A stretch of DNA of 7,366 nucleotides from Clostridia bacterium (GTDB lineage Bacteria > Bacillota > Clostridia > Oscillospirales > CAG-272): assembly GCA_017411935.1 (NCBI GenBank), contig JAFQPC010000087.1, forward strand, positions 1 through 7,366, written 5' to 3'. Positions 6,561 through 7,366 of this stretch are shown piece by piece. The stretch's first letter is position 1. Each line of letters starts with the position of its first letter. The position numbers were made by a program, and so were the translations under genes. Under the pieces are notes generated by a model. That model was not told the DNA's origin, ran no database searches, and saw nothing but the letters and a program-made list of their open reading frames with translations.

Positions 6561-6598
6561 AAAAGGGAGAAAACCACACTTGTGGTTTTCTCCCTTTT
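6561..6598 (+). terminator. Rho-independent terminator closing the flotillin operon
   Basis: A perfect 17-bp stem pairs 6561-6577 (starting AAAAGGGAGAAAACC) with 6582-6598 around an ACTT loop. It starts five bases after the last stop codon. The stem's outer pairs are A-T, so the 3' arm supplies the T tract and the A-rich upstream flank would supply one on the opposite strand. The hairpin could therefore act in both directions, although no minus-strand gene reads into it here. Confidence 0.9.
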
Positions 6599-6624
6599 GG
6601 TATGAAATATTTGTTTAGCTTTTG

Positions 6625-6677
6625 GAAAAAGAACCAAACCTTTTTCTTTTGCTTTGTGTCTAAAAGACAGAAGGTTT
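6625..6677 (+). promoter_or_regulatory. Leader with two mutually exclusive hairpins upstream of the second paralogue
   Basis: GAAAAAG (6625-6631) can pair with CTTTTTC (6640-6646), with an eight-base loop followed by TTTT. Alternatively AAACCTT (6636-6642) plus CTTTT (6646-6650) can pair with AAAAG (6662-6666) plus AAGGTTT (6671-6677). The two folds share 6640-6646 and cannot form together. They lie between the operon terminator and the Shine-Dalgarno (AGGAG, 6684-6688) of the next gene. I found no convincing -35/-10 pair in 6599-6697, so the next gene may depend on read-through or on a non-consensus promoter. In AT-rich DNA such pairings can arise by chance. Confidence 0.3.
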
Positions 6678-6697
6678 CAAAAGAGGAGAGGGAGAAA

Positions 6698-7366
6698 ATG
6701 AAAAGAATCGAGCGTCAAAAGAAACGGACCGATCGCGATTGGAATGACGAGGTGTCTCTGTACCGTTCCTATGGTGTCAGGCGTAAGGTATTTCCTTGGG
6801 TTGAACGCTTCAAGCTATATTTGGTTCGAGGTTTGCTGATCTTTATCTTTGTATTTCCGATTTTGTGCGGGATTTTTGCTCTTTTGATGATGGCGGTATA
6901 TGTCCCCGGGTTTTTGTTTCGCTCTTTGATGATTTTGTTTTATGGTTTTCTTTTGGGATTTTGGTTGACACGCACGCTACGAAAGCGGCTTTGGTTTGTA
7001 TGCAAGCTGGAACGATTTTGTAAAAAGCAGGGATTTTCCTTGCAATATGAGCAGAACTTTTTTCGATCGTTCGTATGGTCGTCCGAGCGTCAGGATTTTG
7101 TTCTGAAAACGAAGGACTGCGTTTATTACGTGCGCTATCTGACGGTTTGGCGATACCGCACCACCTTATTTTTAGAAAAGGAAGACGAGCTTCGCTTGGT
7201 GAAAGCTCCCCTCAACAATATCATAACATTCGTGTTTGATCTTCGCCCCAAGGTCAAGCGATATGTTTTGAATTTTGATCTGTCGTCTCCGATCTATGAT
7301 GTTCCGATACGAAACGTATTGGTGGTCAATCCCGTGTGTCAGGAGATCAAGTACAAGCTGGAGAAG
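6698..7366 (+). CDS. Unknown two-helix membrane protein, second paralogue (3' end outside the window)
   Basis: An open frame of 223 codons runs from ATG 6698 to the window edge without a stop. AGGAG (6684-6688) lies nine bases upstream. The protein repeats the architecture of the one at 5144-5941: a charged N-terminus with EVSLYRSYGVRRKVFPWVER, a hydrophobic hairpin (about 45-68 and 71-89), then TRTLRKR and the same cytoplasmic domain with YEQNFF (118-122 region), QDFVLKTKD (132-140), YYVRYLT (143-149), LRLVK (165-169) and VLVVNPVC (207-214). Residues 90-169 align without gaps to 96-175 of the other protein at 48/80 identity. Codon use here is more AT-rich (many TTT, TTG, CGA) than in lnt or flotillin. 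The gene comes after the terminator, so it may be a separate unit. The position suggests an old tandem duplication. Function unknown; the existence of the gene is well supported by the homology. Confidence 0.88.
   Translation, partial: MKRIERQKKRTDRDWNDEVSLYRSYGVRRKVFPWVERFKLYLVRGLLIFIFVFPILCGIFALLMMAVYVPGFLFRSLMILFYGFLLGFWLTRTLRKRLWFVCKLERFCKKQGFSLQYEQNFFRSFVWSSERQDFVLKTKDCVYYVRYLTVWRYRTTLFLEKEDELRLVKAPLNNIITFVFDLRPKVKRYVLNFDLSSPIYDVPIRNVLVVNPVCQEIKYKLEK

Overview
The window looks like chromosomal DNA of a Gram-positive, Firmicutes-type bacterium, most likely an uncultured Clostridia lineage. The reasons are strong GGAGG-type ribosome binding sites, tight co-directional operons, a consensus sigma-A promoter, a DUF1836 regulator (a family seen mainly in Firmicutes) and an NfeD-flotillin pair arranged as in Bacillus. 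The exact taxon cannot be read from the sequence. All eight genes are on the plus strand. I see no rRNA, tRNA, CRISPR, transposase or phage gene, and no gene-free stretch longer than 300 bases.

Layout: (1) Bases 1-80 hold the last codons of an unidentified gene. It is followed 11 bases later by a complete apolipoprotein N-acyltransferase gene (lnt, 92-1726) and a strong intrinsic terminator (1737-1780). (2) A near-perfect sigma-A promoter (1854-1882), with an inverted repeat inside its spacer, starts what looks like one six-gene operon. The genes are a DUF1836 MerR-like regulator (1919-2473), an unknown four-helix membrane protein (2491-3030), an NfeD-like membrane protein (3059-3691), a FloT-type flotillin (3720-5099), an unknown two-helix membrane protein (5144-5941) and a translationally coupled second unknown two-helix membrane protein (5938-6555). 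Gaps are 44 bases or less, I see no internal terminator, and the operon ends in a 17-bp-stem terminator (6561-6598). (3) After a 99-base leader with two competing hairpins, a further gene (6698 to the window end, truncated) encodes a clear paralogue of the 5144-5941 protein. The two are 48/80 identical over their core by my ungapped count.

How they fit together (inference): NfeD and flotillin normally form membrane microdomains that organise membrane proteins and respond to envelope stress. Here they share a transcript with a probable autoregulator and three uncharacterised membrane proteins, one of which belongs to a locally duplicated family. This suggests a regulated membrane-microdomain module with dedicated accessory proteins. 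The extended operon and the duplicated family are the parts I do not recognise as described, and are the best candidates for something new.
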